A stretch of DNA of 8,137 nucleotides from an uncultured Pseudomonadota bacterium (GTDB taxonomy: Bacteria > Myxococcota_A > UBA796 > UBA9615): NCBI GenBank assembly GCA_937907595.1, contig CALCXL010000048.1, positions 1-8,137 on the forward strand, in the 5' to 3' direction. The notes beneath the pieces were generated by a model. It was not told where the DNA came from. It ran no database searches and saw nothing but the letters and a program-made list of their open reading frames with translations. The translations under genes and the position numbers were made by a program. Of the stretch, positions 6,852-8,137 are shown one piece after another (within the stretch, counting starts at the first letter, position 1; each line of letters starts with the position of its first letter).

Positions 6852-7163
6852 ATGGCTGGCGGACTCCTGATCGAATACGACTACGACGGCGACGAGGACT
6901 CCTGGCGGTCCGCGATCGACGCCTTCATCGGCTCCGTGCGCGCCGACGCCCGCCTGGACGGCTGCTTCAGCTACCTGGTCGTGCGCAGCAAGCAGGACCC
7001 GTCGCACCGCATGCACATGCCCCGCTGGGCTGACGCGGAGACCCTGGCCCACGTGCAGTCCCAGCCCTGGTTCTCTGCCTTCGCCGCGCAGGTCAAGGGC
7101 TTCGCCGGCGACTCCTTGAAGACCACCCCGCTGATCGCCGAGTTCGACTCCCGCGACGGCTGA
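6852..7163 (+). CDS. Small protein resembling dimeric alpha/beta-barrel monooxygenase-like proteins (103 aa)
   Basis: The 103 residues follow the order expected for the small ABM-type dimeric alpha/beta barrel: an N-terminal strand (GGLLIEYDYD), a helix with a DSWRSAIDAFIGSV core, a strand around GCFSYLVVRS, a strand with HRMHMPRWAD, a helix ETLAHVQSQPWFSAFAAQV, and a last strand TPLIAEFDS. In that family the H..SQ.WF..F spacing after RW.D..TL is typical. Members range from real heme- or quinone-acting monooxygenases to proteins of unknown role, so no reaction is assigned. The start at ATG 6852 follows GGAGG (6843-6847) with a 4-nt spacer. It is 43 bp upstream of the sirtuin gene on the same strand, so co-transcription is likely. 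Family assignment is by fold-like pattern only. Confidence 0.82.
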   Translation: MAGGLLIEYDYDGDEDSWRSAIDAFIGSVRADARLDGCFSYLVVRSKQDPSHRMHMPRWADAETLAHVQSQPWFSAFAAQVKGFAGDSLKTTPLIAEFDSRDG

Positions 7164-7206
7164 GCCCACCCAAAAGATCGCCGCCCCCGTCCCCCCCGGA
7201 GCCGCC

Positions 7207-7911
7207 ATGCGCGCCGACGTGCCCCGCTTCGCCGACTTCGAGCGCGTCGTTCTGTTCAGCGGCGCGGGCATGTCCGCCGAGTCGGGGGTGCCCACCTACC
7301 GCGGCGCCGGCGGCATCTGGAAGCAGTACGACTACCGGCGCTACGCCTGCCAGGACGCCTTCGATCGCGATCCGGAGGCCGTGTGGGAGTTCCACAACTT
7401 CCGCCGCGGGCTGGTGGGGGCCTGCGCCCCGAACGACGGGCACCGCATCGTCGCCCAGGCCCAGAAGGCCCTGCCCTGCGTGGACGTGGTCACCCAGAAC
7501 ATCGACGGGCTGCACCAGCTGGCCGGAGCGACCCACGTGGTGGAGCTTCACGGCAGCCTGTGGCGCCTGCGCTGCGATGCCTGCGGGGCCACCACCCACA
7601 CCCGCGACGCTCCCCTGATCGACGTGCATTGCCCCTGCGGCGCCTTCTGGCGGCCGGCGATCACCTGGTTCGGCGACCCCCTGGACGACGCCGTCTTCAG
7701 CGAGGCCGCCCGCCTCATCGCCGGCTGCGACCTGTTCGTGGCGGTGGGCACGTCGGCGGTGGTCTACCCGGCCGCGGCCCTGCCCCAGCTGGCGAAGCGG
7801 GGCGGCGCGACGATGGTGGAGGTCAACCCCGAGCAGACCGACGCATCGGACCTGTACTCCGTGCACCTGCGCGGCACGGCCACGGAGATGCTGGCGAAGA
7901 TGGCGGGGTAG
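7207..7911 (+). CDS. cobB: NAD-dependent protein deacylase, Sir2 family (SIRT5/CobB type)
   Basis: Cytoplasmic sirtuin that removes acyl groups from protein lysines using NAD, giving nicotinamide and O-acyl-ADP-ribose. The whole 234-residue core is present: NAD-binding GAGMSAESGVPTYRG (19-33), TQNIDGLH (96-103), catalytic H115 in VELHGS, zinc ligands C123, C126, C142 and C144, then WRPAITWFGD and late VGTSAVVYPA. The second zinc pair is CxC rather than the usual CxxC. GAGGIW and VWEFHNFRR closely follow human SIRT5, the class III sirtuin group with desuccinylase/demalonylase activity. The acyl-carboxylate recognition motif YxxR of that group reads H63-N-F-R66 here, so the Arg is kept but the Tyr is His. 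The start at ATG 7207 follows GGAG (7198-7201) with a 5-nt spacer. Probably co-transcribed with the small barrel protein upstream. Confidence 0.95.
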   Translation: MRADVPRFADFERVVLFSGAGMSAESGVPTYRGAGGIWKQYDYRRYACQDAFDRDPEAVWEFHNFRRGLVGACAPNDGHRIVAQAQKALPCVDVVTQNIDGLHQLAGATHVVELHGSLWRLRCDACGATTHTRDAPLIDVHCPCGAFWRPAITWFGDPLDDAVFSEAARLIAGCDLFVAVGTSAVVYPAAALPQLAKRGGATMVEVNPEQTDASDLYSVHLRGTATEMLAKMAG

Positions 7912-7921
7912 GGGGCCTCGG

Positions 7922-7935
7922 CGTCGTGGTCGACG
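7922..7935. terminator. Weak inverted repeat between converging genes
   Basis: CGTCG (7922-7926) and CGACG (7931-7935) form a 5-bp stem around TGGT, in the 34-bp gap between the sirtuin stop and the stop of the converging minus-strand gene. There is no T-tract on either strand. Position alone suggests a two-way terminator, so the call is weak. Confidence 0.2.
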
Positions 7936-7945
7936 GGTCCCGGCG

Positions 7946-8137
7946 CTACCCCCGCGCCAGCGCCACCCGGTCGATGGCGTCCTCGCGGTCCATGCCCTTC
8001 TCAGCGTCCTTCGCCACGAAGTCGGCGATCTTCCGGCCGATCAGCGGCACGGAGCACGTCGCCTCCCCGCGGATCTCCTGCCGGCAGCCCGTGGCGGTCG
8101 GTCGCAGCGTCGCCGTGCCCCGGATCGTGATCGGGCT
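7946..8137 (-). CDS. C-terminal tail of a DUF2505/SRPBCC-like protein (partial)
   Basis: The open reading frame enters from the right edge and ends at TAG (7948-7946), giving 63 visible residues. They include ITIRGTATLRPTATGCRQEI, then EATCSVPLIGRKIADFVAKD, and end DRVALARG. The strand-strand-helix order, with a G-x-V-P-L-I-G-x-K-I turn into a long final helix, resembles the C-terminus of DUF2505 proteins, a small-ligand-binding SRPBCC-type fold of unknown function. The N-terminal two thirds and the start are outside the window, so the assignment is tentative, but the reading frame itself is convincing. It converges on the sirtuin gene. Confidence 0.72.
   Translation of the reverse strand, partial: SPITIRGTATLRPTATGCRQEIRGEATCSVPLIGRKIADFVAKDAEKGMDREDAIDRVALARG

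Noticed and set aside
1..8137. Mobile element, CRISPR array, tRNA/rRNA or defence island
   Set aside because: I saw no long direct or terminal repeats, no transposase, integrase or nuclease motifs, and no RNA-gene structure. The Sir2 protein is a stand-alone SIRT5-like deacylase with no fused or adjacent defence-type effector.

Overview
The window is about 8.1 kb of very GC-rich DNA, with strong G/C preference at third codon positions. It carries seven genes that can be read as real and one gene tail, all bacterial. I infer a high-GC Gram-negative bacterium. A deltaproteobacterial/Myxococcota-type genome is my guess, based on the GC content, the REC-GGDEF-EAL regulator, the lipoprotein-type binding protein and the many uncharacterised proteins. 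There is no rRNA, tRNA, CRISPR array, insertion sequence or phage gene, so no marker fixes the taxonomy.

Layout. Bases 1-1126 (minus) hold the 5' part of a response regulator with REC, GGDEF and EAL domains (cyclic-di-GMP signalling), cut by the window edge. It diverges across 223 bp from 1350-3080 (plus), a 576-residue protein of unknown function with a possible chloramphenicol-acetyltransferase-like HHxxxEG motif. A hairpin follows that gene. Next is a two-gene ABC sugar importer unit: 3147-5297 is a natural fusion of a MalE-like binding protein to a MalF-like permease, and 5294-6151 is a MalG-like permease that overlaps it by 4 bp (ATGA). No ATPase (MalK) gene is present in the window.

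The malG-like gene converges, with only 4 bp between stop codons, on a small uncharacterised helical protein (6156-6623, minus). That gene is divergent from a probable pair on the plus strand: a 103-residue protein resembling small dimeric alpha/beta-barrel (monooxygenase-like) proteins (6852-7163), and a SIRT5/CobB-type sirtuin deacylase (7207-7911). A gene tail on the minus strand (7946-8137) resembles the C-terminus of DUF2505/SRPBCC-type proteins.

How they work together: only the fused MalE-MalF and MalG proteins form an obvious unit, together making the membrane and binding parts of an importer for an oligosaccharide or similar solute. The cyclic-di-GMP regulator, the 576-residue protein, the sirtuin and the small proteins have no demonstrable link to it beyond proximity. 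The most noteworthy items are the lipobox-anchored binding protein fused to its permease, the unknown 576-residue protein, and a His-for-Tyr change in the sirtuin's acyl-specificity motif. I do not see convincing evidence of a novel multi-gene system.
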